From contig NZ_BMNG01000011.1 in the NCBI RefSeq assembly GCF_014646335.1, positions 62,001 through 126,000 on the forward strand: a stretch of 64,000 bases of DNA, in the 5' to 3' direction. The notes beneath the pieces are model-generated. The model did no database searches. It had not been told where the DNA came from and saw only the letters and a program-made list of their open reading frames with translations. Position numbers and translations under genes: made by a program. Position 1 is the stretch's first letter, and each line of letters opens with the position of its first letter. This document shows positions 43,177 through 51,933 of the stretch, in pieces. The stretch comes from Streptomyces lasiicapitis (lineage in GTDB: Bacteria; Actinomycetota; Actinomycetes; Streptomycetales; Streptomycetaceae).

Positions 43177-44247
43177 TTACGCCGACTGAAGCTCCGGGTA
43201 GTCCGTGTAGCCCTTGGCGTCGCCGCCGTAGAACGTGGACTGGTCCGGCGTGTTGTACGGGCCGCGGGTCTTCAGGCGGGCCGGCAGGTCAGGGTTGGCG
43301 AGGAACAGGGCGCCGAAGGAGACGAGGTCGGTCGTGCCGTCCTCGACCAGGGCGAGGTCGTCGTGGCCGGTGGGGCCCTCGGTCGCGGGGTTGAGGATGA
43401 AGGTGCCGCGGAACTCCTTGCGCAGCGCCTGCGTCAGCTCGCGGATCTCGCCGACCTCCATGACGTGCACGTAGGCGAGGCCGAGGACGTTCAGCTCCTT
43501 CACCAGGGCGAGGTAGGCCTCGTCCGGGTCGGGCTCGTGGATGCCGTTGAAGGGGTTGCCGGGCGAGAGGCGGATGCCCGTGCGGTCGGCGCCGATCTCG
43601 GTGACGACGGCCCTCGCGACCTCGACGGCGAAGCGGATGCGCTTCAGCGCCGAGCCGCCCCACTCGTCGTCGCGCTGGTTGGAGCCCGGCGCGAGGAACT
43701 GGTGGATGAGATAGCCGTTGGCGCCGTGCAGCTCCACGCCGTCGAAGCCCGCGTCGATCGCGTTGCGGGCCGCGGCGGCGAACTCGCCGATCGTGGCGCG
43801 TACCTCGTCGCCGGTCAGCTCGCGGGGCGTGATGAAGTCCTTCGGGCCCTCGTGCGTGTAGACCTGCCCCTCGGCGGCGATCGGGGACGGGCCGACGTTC
43901 ACCAGGCCTTCGGGCAGCAGCGAGGGGTGGCCGATGCGGCCCACGTGCATGATCTGGGCGTAGATCCGGCCGCCGTTCGCGTGCACCGCGTCGGTGACCC
44001 GGCGCCAGCCCGCGATCTGCTCGGCGCTGTGCAGGCCCGGGGTGTCCGGGTAGCCCTGGCCCACCGGCGAGGGCTGCACGCCCTCGGTGATGACAAGGCC
44101 CGCGCTGGCGCGCTGCGCGTAGTACTCGACGACGAGGTCGGTGGGGACGCCGCCCTCACCGGCCCTGCTGCGGGTCATCGGCGCCAGGGCGATGCGGTTC
44201 GCCAGCGAGACACCGGAGAGGTCGATCGGGTCGAATGCGGTGGTCAT
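43177..44247 (-). CDS. Old yellow enzyme-family NADH:flavin oxidoreductase (alkene reductase)
   Basis: A 356-residue FMN-dependent TIM-barrel reductase. ALAPMTRSRAGEGGVPTDL (N-terminal FMN contacts), AQIMHVGRIGHP, the substrate-binding His/Asn in VELHGANGYLIHQFL (about 180-194) and SPGNPFNGI match the xenobiotic reductase/N-ethylmaleimide reductase group, which reduces activated C=C bonds. The start is ATG 44247 (GGAG just upstream; an in-frame GTG precedes it). It is divergent from a MarR regulator, with paired operators between them, so the reductase is probably induced by the MarR ligand. Confidence 0.92.
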   Translation of the reverse strand: MTTAFDPIDLSGVSLANRIALAPMTRSRAGEGGVPTDLVVEYYAQRASAGLVITEGVQPSPVGQGYPDTPGLHSAEQIAGWRRVTDAVHANGGRIYAQIMHVGRIGHPSLLPEGLVNVGPSPIAAEGQVYTHEGPKDFITPRELTGDEVRATIGEFAAAARNAIDAGFDGVELHGANGYLIHQFLAPGSNQRDDEWGGSALKRIRFAVEVARAVVTEIGADRTGIRLSPGNPFNGIHEPDPDEAYLALVKELNVLGLAYVHVMEVGEIRELTQALRKEFRGTFILNPATEGPTGHDDLALVEDGTTDLVSFGALFLANPDLPARLKTRGPYNTPDQSTFYGGDAKGYTDYPELQSA

Positions 44248-44270
44248 CACAGCTCCAGGACATACGAAGA

Positions 44271-44327
44271 TTGGTCGGCCAAGTAATTCAACCGGGAGTC
44301 ACTGTAGCGCATTCCTTGGCCGACCAA
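44271..44327. promoter_or_regulatory. Paired inverted operators between the OYE and MarR genes
   Basis: TTGGTCGGCCAAG (44271-44283) and its exact reverse complement CTTGGCCGACCAA (44315-44327) flank a 31-base spacer in the divergent intergenic region. Each is itself a near-palindrome (TTGG...CCAA). This is the expected form of a MarR-dimer site pair. TACAGT (minus strand) between them could be the -10 of the reductase gene. Confidence 0.75.
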
Positions 44328-44412
44328 GTTAATCTCGGAGGGGAACCAGGACGACACTGGTGGAGGATGGCGACGGCGGACAGGGCCGGGCCGGCGAAGG
44401 GCAGGAGTTCCG

Positions 44413-44952
44413 ATGAAGGCCGACACAGGGACGGCGGGGGCCGCGCAGGCCGACCCCGCGTGTAGGGAGCGGCTGCCTCTGGCCGCCCAGGACGGGCCGG
44501 TCAGCATGACGATCAGCCGGGTGGCCCGGCTGCACCGGATCGCGGCGGGCAAGCTCCTGAAGGGCCTCGGCCTCTACCCCGGCCAGGAATTCGTGATGAT
44601 GCACCTGTGGGACGCGGGCCCGGTGCGCCAGTCCGACCTCATCAAGGCCGTCGACCTCGACCCGTCGACGGTCACCAAGATGCTCCAGCGCCTGGAGCAG
44701 GCCGGGCACGTGCGGCGGCGGCCCGACCCGGACGACCGCCGGGCCGTGCTCGTCGAGGCAACCGACGCCAGTTGCGGGCTGCTCACCGAAGTACGGCGCT
44801 CCTGGGGCGAGTTGGAGGACCACACCCTCGCCGGACTCGACCTCGGCGAGCGGGCGGAGCTGGCCCGGCTGCTCGCCCGGGTCGAGACCAACCTCTGCGT
44901 GGAGACGGCGGACTGCCCGGAGGAGGCGCGGCGCCAAGCGTTGCGGCGGTAG
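44413..44952 (+). CDS. MarR-family transcriptional regulator
   Basis: A 179-residue winged-helix regulator. The wHTH covers about 55-120, with the recognition segment QSDLIKAVDLDPSTVTKMLQRLEQ and wing RRRPDPDDRRAVLVEATD. Four Cys (22, 114, 161 and 167 by eye) raise the possibility of redox or electrophile sensing, matching an ene-reductase target. It is divergently transcribed from the OYE gene. Other Met starts (residue 32) would also retain the domain. Confidence 0.9.
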   Translation: MKADTGTAGAAQADPACRERLPLAAQDGPVSMTISRVARLHRIAAGKLLKGLGLYPGQEFVMMHLWDAGPVRQSDLIKAVDLDPSTVTKMLQRLEQAGHVRRRPDPDDRRAVLVEATDASCGLLTEVRRSWGELEDHTLAGLDLGERAELARLLARVETNLCVETADCPEEARRQALRR

Positions 44953-44998
44953 GGGGTACGGCCTCCTCCCGAGCTGCCGCTCCGCCCGCCGCGGGACC

Positions 44999-46132
44999 TC
45001 AGCTGCTGCGCAGACCCTCCAGGAGGCGGTCCACGTCCGACTCCGTGTTGTAGAGGTGGAAGGCCGCCCGCAGATTGCCCGCGCGGTCCGACACCTCGAT
45101 GCCCGCCGCGCTCAACTCCGGCTGGCGGACGCCGAGTCCGGGCACGGACACGATGGGCGACCCGGGCGAGGGCACCGGCTCGTGGCCGAGCGTGGCGAGC
45201 CCGGCGCGGAAGCGGTCCGCGAGCGCCAGGTCGTGGGTGCGGATGGCGGCCACGCCCAGTTCCTCGATCACGGCGAGCGAGTGCCGCGCGCCCGCGTACG
45301 CGAACAGGCTCGGGCTCTCGTCGAACCGCCGTGCGGAGCGGGCGAGTTCGGTGATCGGGCCGTAGCAGCTGTCCCAGGGGCGCTCCCCCGCGACCCAGCC
45401 CGCGAGGAGCGAGGGCACGGCCTCGTAGCCGTCCGGCCCCTCCGGGACGACGAAGAACGCGACACCGCGCGGGCAGGTGAGCCACTTGAAGGCGACCGAC
45501 GTCAGATAGTCAACGTCCGCGATGTGCTCCGCGACGTCCAGCCAGCCCGTCGCCTGCGAGGCGTCGAGGTAGAGCTTGGCGCCGTGCGCGCGGACGGCGG
45601 CGCGCAGCGCGGGCAGGTCGGCGACGCGGCCGTCCGCCGACTGCACGGCGGAGACCGCGACCAGGGCGGTGTCCGGGCGTACGGATTCCGCGATGCGCTC
45701 CAGCGGTACGGCGCGGACCTTCAGGTCGCCGCGTACGTGGAACGGGTTCACCGTCGAGCTGAAGTCGCCCTCCGCGGTGAGGACTTCGGCGCCGGCCGGC
45801 AGCGAGGCCGCGATCAGGCCGCTGTACACGGCGACCGACGCGCCCGCCGCGACCCGGCTCGGGGCCACGCCGACCAGACGCGCGAAGGTGGCGCGGGCCG
45901 CCTCCACGTCCGCGAACATGTCCTCCGGGCTGCCGTGGGCCACCGACAGCGTCGCCTGGTGCATCGCGCGCACGGCGCGGTCCGGGAGCAGACCGGTGCT
46001 CGCGCTGTTCAGGTACGTGGTCCTGGGGGCGAACTCGGAGCGTACGAGGGTCTGGAAACCCTCGGGGGTCGAGGCGGTCGCGGCAGTCGAGACGGTGGGG
46101 GTGCGGTCGGGGCCCTGGCCGGAAGTCTCCAT
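44999..46132 (-). CDS. Class V aminotransferase-family PLP enzyme (cysteine desulfurase-like)
   Basis: A 377-residue protein starting at ATG 46132 (46168 is an alternative in frame). It has TTYLNSASTGLLPDRAV near the N-terminus, LYLDASQATGWLDV (Asp near 190), and the PLP Lys in TSVAFKWLTCPRGVAFF (Lys about 213). There is no mobile Cys loop of IscS/SufS, so it is more likely an isopenicillin N epimerase-like or egtE-like lyase/aminotransferase. It converges with MarR and is not obviously in an operon. Confidence 0.85.
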   Translation of the reverse strand: METSGQGPDRTPTVSTAATASTPEGFQTLVRSEFAPRTTYLNSASTGLLPDRAVRAMHQATLSVAHGSPEDMFADVEAARATFARLVGVAPSRVAAGASVAVYSGLIAASLPAGAEVLTAEGDFSSTVNPFHVRGDLKVRAVPLERIAESVRPDTALVAVSAVQSADGRVADLPALRAAVRAHGAKLYLDASQATGWLDVAEHIADVDYLTSVAFKWLTCPRGVAFFVVPEGPDGYEAVPSLLAGWVAGERPWDSCYGPITELARSARRFDESPSLFAYAGARHSLAVIEELGVAAIRTHDLALADRFRAGLATLGHEPVPSPGSPIVSVPGLGVRQPELSAAGIEVSDRAGNLRAAFHLYNTESDVDRLLEGLRSS

Positions 46133-46243
46133 GAGGTCACTGTGCCGCCTCGGCAGGGTGTGGTCCATTGCGCATGATTGACCAGTACCTCGTAGCGGTG
46201 CTTATCCGTGCCTCTGACCAGGGCTTGTCCCGACCGCGCCGCG

Positions 46244-46978
46244 TCAGCCGCGCGGGACCTCGCAGCCGTCGGGGCCGCAGGCGTCGCCGCCCGCGTCGGC
46301 GCCGTCCTGGGTGATCACCGTCAGCGGCGAGCGGGCCGCCCACGCCTGCTCAAGGGCCTGCGAGAAGACCTCGGCGGGCTGGGCGCCGGAGACGCCGAAC
46401 TTCCGGTCGAGGACGAAGAACGGGACGCCGTTCGCGCCCAGCTCGGCGGCCTCGCGCTCGTCCGCGCGGACGGCGTCGGCGTACGCGGTGGGGTCCGCGA
46501 GGACCTCGCGGGCGGCGTCGGCGTCCAGGCCCGCCTCGACGGCGAGGGCCGTCAGGCGCTCGTCGTCGTCGAAGACCGAGCGCTCCTCGGCGAAGTTGGC
46601 GCGGTAGAGCGCGCCGATGAGGCGGTCCTGGGCGTCCTGGCCGCCCACTTCGCGCGCGAAGTGCAGCAGGCGGTGCATGTCGAAGGTGTTGCCGTGGTCA
46701 CGGCCCTCGGTGCGGTACGTCAGGCCCTCGGCCGCCGCGTTGTCGCCGAGGCGCTGCTCGGCCTCCCTCGCCTGGGCCTCGGTCATGCCGTACTTCTGCG
46801 CCAGCATCGGGATCACGGGGGCCGTGTCGCCCTTCGGGCGGTTCGGGTCCAGCTCGAAGGAGCGGTGGATCACCTCTACGGCGCCCTGGTGCGGGAAGGC
46901 CTCGAGGGCCTTCTCGAAGCGGGCCTTGCCCACGTAGCACCAGGGGCAGGCGATGTCGCTCCAGATCTCGACGCGCAT
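46244..46978 (-). CDS. DsbA-family oxidoreductase (FrnE-like)
   Basis: A 244-residue thioredoxin-fold protein beginning MRVEIWSDIACPWCYVGK at ATG 46978 (GAGGAAG upstream). The CPWC redox motif is at 11-14, FELDPN at about 47, and GANGVPFFVLDRKFGVSGAQ (cis-Pro region) near 180-199. FrnE-type proteins are cytosolic disulfide or 2-hydroxychromene-like isomerases. A C-terminal Cys pair (ACGPDGCE) may be an extra redox or metal site. It lies downstream of the HxlR gene on the same strand, 126 bases away; the gap holds several CTTCCCCG-like repeats of no clear meaning. Confidence 0.9.
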   Translation of the reverse strand: MRVEIWSDIACPWCYVGKARFEKALEAFPHQGAVEVIHRSFELDPNRPKGDTAPVIPMLAQKYGMTEAQAREAEQRLGDNAAAEGLTYRTEGRDHGNTFDMHRLLHFAREVGGQDAQDRLIGALYRANFAEERSVFDDDERLTALAVEAGLDADAAREVLADPTAYADAVRADEREAAELGANGVPFFVLDRKFGVSGAQPAEVFSQALEQAWAARSPLTVITQDGADAGGDACGPDGCEVPRG

Positions 46979-47104
46979 GTGCTTCTTCCTCGGGTCGTAC
47001 GAAGCGGAGCCACCCTCCGCCGCCTGGTCCAACCCGGACCGGGCGCCGTCCATTCCCCGTACATTCCCCGCCCCTTCCCCGTCCCTTCCCCGCTGCGACA
47101 GCGG

Positions 47105-47488
47105 TCAGCCCGGCGGCGGGCCGAAGTGGCGCGTGTTCGCGCGGATCCATGTGCGCAGGTGGGACAAGGGTTCAAGCGCGCCTCTGCCCAGGGGCGTCAG
47201 CTCGTACTCCACGCGGGGCGGGACCTCCGCGAAGACCGTGCGGTGCACCAGGCCGTAGTCCTCCAGGCGGCGCAGCGTCTGGGTGAGGACCTTGGGGCTC
47301 ACGCCCTCCAGCTTGGCGCGGAGTTCGCCGAAGCGGCGGGGGCCGTCCGCCAGGGCGGTGATCGCGAGGCCGGTCCATTTGTTGGCCAGGAGCTCGAAGA
47401 TCTCACGGCCGGGGCAGAGGAGCCCGTAGATGTCGTGGCGCTGCTCCGCGGCCTCCGACGTCGGCGTAAAGCGGCTCTGAGCTGTCAT
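47105..47488 (-). CDS. HxlR-family transcriptional regulator
   Basis: A 127-residue winged-helix protein of the HxlR type. The family opening with a single Cys (LLCPGREIFELLANKWTGL, Cys25) is followed by FGELRAKLEGVSPKVLTQTLRRLEDYGLV and the wing VPPRVEYELTPLG. HxlR proteins with this N-terminal Cys often sense quinones, aldehydes or disulfide stress. It is divergent from the Gfo/Idh/MocA oxidoreductase with 62 bases between starts, and upstream of the DsbA-like gene; either may be its target. Confidence 0.92.
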   Translation of the reverse strand: MTAQSRFTPTSEAAEQRHDIYGLLCPGREIFELLANKWTGLAITALADGPRRFGELRAKLEGVSPKVLTQTLRRLEDYGLVHRTVFAEVPPRVEYELTPLGRGALEPLSHLRTWIRANTRHFGPPPG

Positions 47489-47550
47489 GGTTTCCAGAAT
47501 ATAGTTGGCGCCCTTGCGGGTGATCGGGCCCCGGGCCGTACGGTCCGGGC

Positions 47551-48675
47551 ATGATCAAGAACGACCCCGCCACCCCCGTCCGCACCGGCATCGTCGGCCT
47601 CTCCGCCCGCTCCGGCTGGGCCCCCCACTCCCACCTCCCGGCCCTCACCCGCCTCCCCGGCTACGACCTGCGCGCCCTGGCGGCCTCCACCCCGGAGTCG
47701 GCCCGCGCCGCCGGCGAGAAGTACGGCGTCCCGCACACCTACGGCAGCGCCGCCGAGCTGGCCGCCGACCCGGCCGTGGACCTGGTCGTCGTCAGCGTCC
47801 GCGTCCCGCTGCACCGCGAGGTGATCCTGGCCGCGCTCGGCGCCGGCAAGCACGTCCTGTCGGAGTGGCCACTCGGCAACGGCCTCGCCGAGGCCGAGGA
47901 GCTCGCGCACGCCGCCGCCCGCGCCGGAGTGCGCACCTTCGCCGGGCTCCAGGCCCGCTCCGCGCCCGCCGTACGCCACCTGCGCGACCTCGTCGCCGAC
48001 GGCTTCGTGGGAGAGGTGCTCTCGACCAGTCTGGTCGCGTCGGGGCGGCGCTGGGGGCCGACCTTCGAGCCCGGCGGCGGCTACCTCCTGGACCGCCGCA
48101 ACGGCGGCACGATGCTCACCATTCCGTTCGGCCACACCGTGGACGCCCTGGCCATGGTGCTCGGCGAGTTCACCGAGGTGTCGGCGACCACGGCGACGCG
48201 GCGGCCCGTGGTGCGGGAGGAGGGCAGCGGGCACGCCGCCCCGATGACCGTGGACGACCAGATCGCCGTCAGCGGGCGCCTCGACTCCGGCGCCGTCGCC
48301 TCCGTGCACTTCCGGGGCGGGCTCTCCCGCGGCACCGACTTCCACTGGGAGATCAACGGCACGGACGGCGACCTCGTCGTCACCGGCGACCACGGGCACC
48401 TCCAGCAGGCCCGCCTGCGCGTGCGCGGCGCCCGCGGCGGCACGGACACCGCGCTCGCCGAACTCCCCGTCCCCGAGCGGTACTTCGACGTGCCCGAGCT
48501 GGACGGCTTGCGCGGCGAGGCTGCGTACAACGTAGGAGTGCAGTACGCCCACGTCCTGCGCGATCTGCGCGAGGGCACCGCCACCGTCCCGGACTTCGCG
48601 CACGCCGCGCGGCGGCAGCGGCTGCTCGACGCGGTCGAGCGCGCCGCCGCGACGGGAACCCGCGTGACGCTCTGA
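47551..48675 (+). CDS. Gfo/Idh/MocA-family NAD(P)-dependent oxidoreductase
   Basis: A 374-residue enzyme with a Rossmann N-terminus. The glycine motif is degenerate (GIVGLSARSGWAPHSHLPAL, about 11-30). The catalytic-site EWPLGNGLAEAEELA (about 109-123) takes the place of the usual EKP, i.e. Lys is replaced by Trp, a feature of one actinobacterial/fungal subgroup. GGGYLLDRRNGGTML (about 175-189) covers the substrate-binding domain. The substrate, probably a sugar, is unknown. It converges with the DUF1349 gene. Confidence 0.87.
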   Translation: MIKNDPATPVRTGIVGLSARSGWAPHSHLPALTRLPGYDLRALAASTPESARAAGEKYGVPHTYGSAAELAADPAVDLVVVSVRVPLHREVILAALGAGKHVLSEWPLGNGLAEAEELAHAAARAGVRTFAGLQARSAPAVRHLRDLVADGFVGEVLSTSLVASGRRWGPTFEPGGGYLLDRRNGGTMLTIPFGHTVDALAMVLGEFTEVSATTATRRPVVREEGSGHAAPMTVDDQIAVSGRLDSGAVASVHFRGGLSRGTDFHWEINGTDGDLVVTGDHGHLQQARLRVRGARGGTDTALAELPVPERYFDVPELDGLRGEAAYNVGVQYAHVLRDLREGTATVPDFAHAARRQRLLDAVERAAATGTRVTL

Positions 48676-48687
48676 AGGCAGGCCGCG

Positions 48688-49329
48688 TCAGGAGCCGTCG
48701 CGCAGCCCCTTCGGCCAGTTCGGGCGGAACTCGATGTGCTCGAACGTCACCACGCACCCCTCCCCCTGCGGCGACTGCGCGAGGAAGCCGACGAGCGCCG
48801 CGGCGGCCGTCTCCTCGTCGCCGAGCTGGAAGATCCGGACGAACGTCCACGTCTCGCCGTCCGTGGAGGCGTGGAAGGCGAACGCCGTGCCCGTGCGGCT
48901 GATCCGCAGCCAGACGCTGGAGCCGTCCACGACGAAGGCGTTGGCGTCGTCCGAGCGGCCCCGGGTGACGACCGTGCAGATGGTGGGGCGCTCCGGGGAG
49001 CGCTCGAAGCAGAGCTTGGCCCACTCGCGCTCCCCCACGTGCAGGTAGAGCACGCCCGCGTCGAAGGCGGCGGCGAAGCCGACCGTGACGCGGGCGATCA
49101 GCTGGAAGTCGCCCTCGGGCGCGCCGAGCAGCCGGGGCGCGTCGGACGCCGGGTCCAGGGACTCGCCCGTGGGCGGCACGAAGCGGTCCTGGCGGGGTCC
49201 CGCCCAGCCGGTGAGGGTGCCGCCCGTTTCGTCGGAGGCGTCGTACGACCAGTTCCCCTCGGGGCCGTACGGCCGCAGCGTGAAGGGCAGTTCGGGCAGG
49301 GTCAGGCTTCCGGTCCGCTTGGCGTTCAT
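48688..49329 (-). CDS. DUF1349 (concanavalin A-like) protein
   Basis: A 213-residue beta-sandwich protein. WSYDASDETGGTLTGWAGPRQDRFVPP, FQLIARVTVGF, AGVLYLHVGEREWAKLCFE and WLRISRTGTAFAFHASTDGETW follow the DUF1349 pattern (related to Bacillus YdaF/regulation-of-enolase proteins). These are carbohydrate-binding-like domains of unclear role. ATG 49329 lies five bases before the aldehyde dehydrogenase stop, so it is probably in the same operon as that gene. Confidence 0.85.
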   Translation of the reverse strand: MNAKRTGSLTLPELPFTLRPYGPEGNWSYDASDETGGTLTGWAGPRQDRFVPPTGESLDPASDAPRLLGAPEGDFQLIARVTVGFAAAFDAGVLYLHVGEREWAKLCFERSPERPTICTVVTRGRSDDANAFVVDGSSVWLRISRTGTAFAFHASTDGETWTFVRIFQLGDEETAAAALVGFLAQSPQGEGCVVTFEHIEFRPNWPKGLRDGS

Positions 49330-49333
49330 GCCG

Positions 49334-50872
49334 TCAGTGTTCCAGGCGGCCGTCGTAGCGTCGCGGCAGACCGAGGGGATTGGCGTCGTGCAGTTCGGGC
49401 GGAAGGAGCGCCTCGGGGGTGTTCTGGTAGACGACCGGGCGCAGCCAGCGCTCGATGGCGGTGCCGCCGACGGAGGTGGAGGTGCTCGTCGTCGCGGGGT
49501 AGGGGCCGCCGTGCTGCTGGGCGGGGGCGACGGCCACGCCGGTGGGCCAGCCGTTGACGAGGACGCGGCCCGCGAGCGGGGTGAGTTCGGCGAGCAGCCG
49601 TGTGCCGCGGCCCGCGCCCGATACCCCCGCCGCCTCGTCGTCGGAGAGGTGCACGGTCGCCGTCAGGTTGCCGGGGAGGCGGGAGAGCACGGCCGTGATC
49701 TCGTCGTCGTCCGTGTACCGGGCGACGACGGTGACGGGCCCGAAGCACTCCTCCAGGAGCAGGTCGTGGGCGCCCTCGGCAGCGAGGCACGCGGCCGGGA
49801 CGGTGAGGAATCCGGCGGTGACGGTGTGCTCGTCGACGGCGCCGGGGGTCACCGGGGCGTCCACGTCGGGCAGTTGAGCCCGTTCGGCCACCCCGGCGAC
49901 GAAGTTGTCGCGCATGCGGTGGTCGAGGAGCACCCCGGCGCCGGTGGCGTCGACGGCCTCCGTCAGGGACTTCAGGAGGCGGTCGCCGCCCGCTCCGACG
50001 GGGGCGAGGACGAGGCCGGGCTTCACACAGAACTGGCCGACGCCGAGCGTCATCGAGCCCGCGAGGCCGGTGCCGATCTGCTCGGCGCGCTCGGCGGCGG
50101 CGGCCTCGGTGACGACGACCGGGTTCAGGGAGCCGAGCTCGCCGTGGAAGGGGATCGGTACGGGGCGCGCGGCCGCCGCGTCGAACAGGGCGCGTCCGCC
50201 GCGTACCGAACCGGTGAAGCCCGCCGCCGTGACCAGCGGGTGGCGGACCAGCTCGACGCCCGCCTCGAAGCCGTGCACCAGGCCGACGACGTCCTCAGGG
50301 AGGCCGTGCCGGGCGGCGGCCGCGCGCAGCACGGCGGCGACGCGCTCGGACGTCGCGGGGTGGTCGGGGTGCGCCTTGACGACGACGGGGCAGCCCGCGG
50401 CGAGGGCGCTGGCGGTGTCGCCGCCGGGCACGGAGAAGGCGAAGGGGAAGTTGGAGGCGGCGTAGACGGCGACGACGCCGAGCGGGACCTTGTGGCGGCG
50501 CAGGTCCGGGACGGGGGGTGTGGCCGCGCTGTCGGGGTGGTCGATGACGACGTCCAGGTACGCGCCCTCGTCGACGATGTCCGCGAAGGCACGCAACTGG
50601 TAGCAGGTGCGGGCGAGTTCGCCGGTGAGGCGGGCGGTGCCGAGGGCCGTCTCCGCGTCCGCCTCGGCGACGAGGTCGTCCTTGGCGCCGTCCAGGAGGT
50701 CGGCGGCGCTCCGCAGGAACGCGGCGCGGACCGTACGGTCGGCGAGCGCGCCGCGCACGGCGTGCGCGGCGGTGACGGCGCGGTGCACGTCGGCGGCGGT
50801 GGCTTCCGTCCCGACCTGCTCGCGCTGCTTCCCCGTTCGGGGGTCGACACTCCAGACTGGTGCTGTTGCCAC
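49334..50872 (-). CDS. NADP-dependent aldehyde dehydrogenase (2-oxoglutarate semialdehyde type)
   Basis: A 512-residue aldehyde dehydrogenase starting at GTG 50872 with GGAGG nine bases upstream. The general base Glu is in FHGELGSLNPVVV, the catalytic Cys in LGVGQFCVKPGLV, and LEECFGPVTVVARY is the C-terminal signature. The GQFC-KPG variant marks the 2,5-dioxovalerate (alpha-ketoglutarate semialdehyde) dehydrogenase branch, the last step of pentose/hexuronate breakdown. The matching IlvD- and DapA-family enzymes lie at 58.5-61.2 kb. It is divergent from an IclR regulator with a palindrome in between. Confidence 0.9.
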   Translation of the reverse strand: MATAPVWSVDPRTGKQREQVGTEATAADVHRAVTAAHAVRGALADRTVRAAFLRSAADLLDGAKDDLVAEADAETALGTARLTGELARTCYQLRAFADIVDEGAYLDVVIDHPDSAATPPVPDLRRHKVPLGVVAVYAASNFPFAFSVPGGDTASALAAGCPVVVKAHPDHPATSERVAAVLRAAAARHGLPEDVVGLVHGFEAGVELVRHPLVTAAGFTGSVRGGRALFDAAAARPVPIPFHGELGSLNPVVVTEAAAAERAEQIGTGLAGSMTLGVGQFCVKPGLVLAPVGAGGDRLLKSLTEAVDATGAGVLLDHRMRDNFVAGVAERAQLPDVDAPVTPGAVDEHTVTAGFLTVPAACLAAEGAHDLLLEECFGPVTVVARYTDDDEITAVLSRLPGNLTATVHLSDDEAAGVSGAGRGTRLLAELTPLAGRVLVNGWPTGVAVAPAQQHGGPYPATTSTSTSVGGTAIERWLRPVVYQNTPEALLPPELHDANPLGLPRRYDGRLEH

Positions 50873-50933
50873 CGCGGGTTCCTCCACTGGTCCGACTCGC
50901 CTGACTGCTCTGATCCGCTGCCGCCCGAGAGCG

Positions 50934-50953
50934 GCGTTCGATATGCTGAACGC
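50934..50953. promoter_or_regulatory. Palindrome between ALDH and IclR genes, candidate IclR operator
   Basis: GCGTTC-gatatgct-GAACGC is a perfect 6+6 dyad in the 148-base divergent region, matching the general form of IclR-family sites. It overlaps GATATGCT, a possible promoter element for the regulator. Confidence 0.6.
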
Positions 50954-51020
50954 TGTCTCTGATGGTGAATCTTCGGGGGCAGTGGAACTATTTCTCGTCG
51001 GACGTGAGGGGTCAAGGGCG

Positions 51021-51794
51021 ATGTCGGCTGGGGAGACGGGCGGGGGCGCGCAGGTCAAGTCCGCGGTGCGCACGGTGGAGTTGCTGGAGTTCTTCGCGGG
51101 CCGGCCCGGCATGCACGCGCTGGCCGACGTCCAGGAGGCCGTCGGGTACCCCAAGTCCAGCCTCTACATGCTCCTTCGCACCCTCGTCGAGCTGGGCTGG
51201 ATCGAGACGGACGCGACCGGCACGCGGTACGGCATCGGCGTACGGGCCCTGCTCGTCGGCACGTCGTACATCGACGGCGACGAGGTGGTCGCCGCGGCCC
51301 GCCCCACCCTCGACCGGCTCTCGGACGACACCACGGAGACCATCCACCTGGCCCGCCTCGACGGCACCAACGTGGTGTACCTCGCGACCCGCCAGTCCCA
51401 GCACTACCTGCGCCCCTTCACCCGCGTCGGCCGCCGCCTGCCCGCGCACTCCACCTCGCTCGGCAAGGCGCTGCTCGCCACCCACACCGACGAGCAGGTC
51501 CGCAAGATGCTGCCGGAGAACCTGCCGTCGCTGACGGAGAACACGATCACCGACCGCGAGAAGCTCATCGAGGAGCTGCGTACGGTGCGCGAGCAGGGCT
51601 TCGCCGTGGACCGCGAGGAGAACACCCTCGGCCTGCGCTGCTTCGGCGTGGCCATCCCCTACCGCACCCCCGCGCGGGACGCCATCAGCTGCTCGGTGCC
51701 GGTGGCCCGGCTCACGCCCGCCCACGAGCAGATGGTCAAGGACGCGCTGTTCGACGCGCGGGACCGGCTGACGCTGGCCACGCGGCGGCTCTGA
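51021..51794 (+). CDS. IclR-family transcriptional regulator
   Basis: A 257-residue regulator. The N-terminal wHTH covers about 12-75 (VKSAVRTVELLEFFAGRPGMHALADVQE and PKSSLYMLLRTLVELGWIE in two parts). The C-terminal effector-binding IclR domain includes LPAHSTSLGKALLA (about 140-153) and ENTLGLRCFGVAIPY (about 201-215). ATG 51021 has AAGGG close upstream. Divergence from the aldehyde dehydrogenase suggests control of that gene by a sugar-acid intermediate. Confidence 0.93.
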   Translation: MSAGETGGGAQVKSAVRTVELLEFFAGRPGMHALADVQEAVGYPKSSLYMLLRTLVELGWIETDATGTRYGIGVRALLVGTSYIDGDEVVAAARPTLDRLSDDTTETIHLARLDGTNVVYLATRQSQHYLRPFTRVGRRLPAHSTSLGKALLATHTDEQVRKMLPENLPSLTENTITDREKLIEELRTVREQGFAVDREENTLGLRCFGVAIPYRTPARDAISCSVPVARLTPAHEQMVKDALFDARDRLTLATRRL

Positions 51795-51933
51795 GGCACC
51801 GCTGGGCCCCGCCGCCGGGGCTCCGGCTCTGAGGCCGACTCGTCCCGGCCCCGGCGCCGCCTCCCCCGCGCGGCGGAGGCGGTTCACCGGCAGGCAGGAC
51901 GTGCCGCCGGGGCGGGCGCGCGAACGTGGAGGC

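Noticed and set aside
46990..47104. CTTCCCCG-like repeats between the DsbA-like and HxlR genes
   Set aside because: Short, irregular and pyrimidine-biased; consistent with low complexity and not with a defined repeat element.
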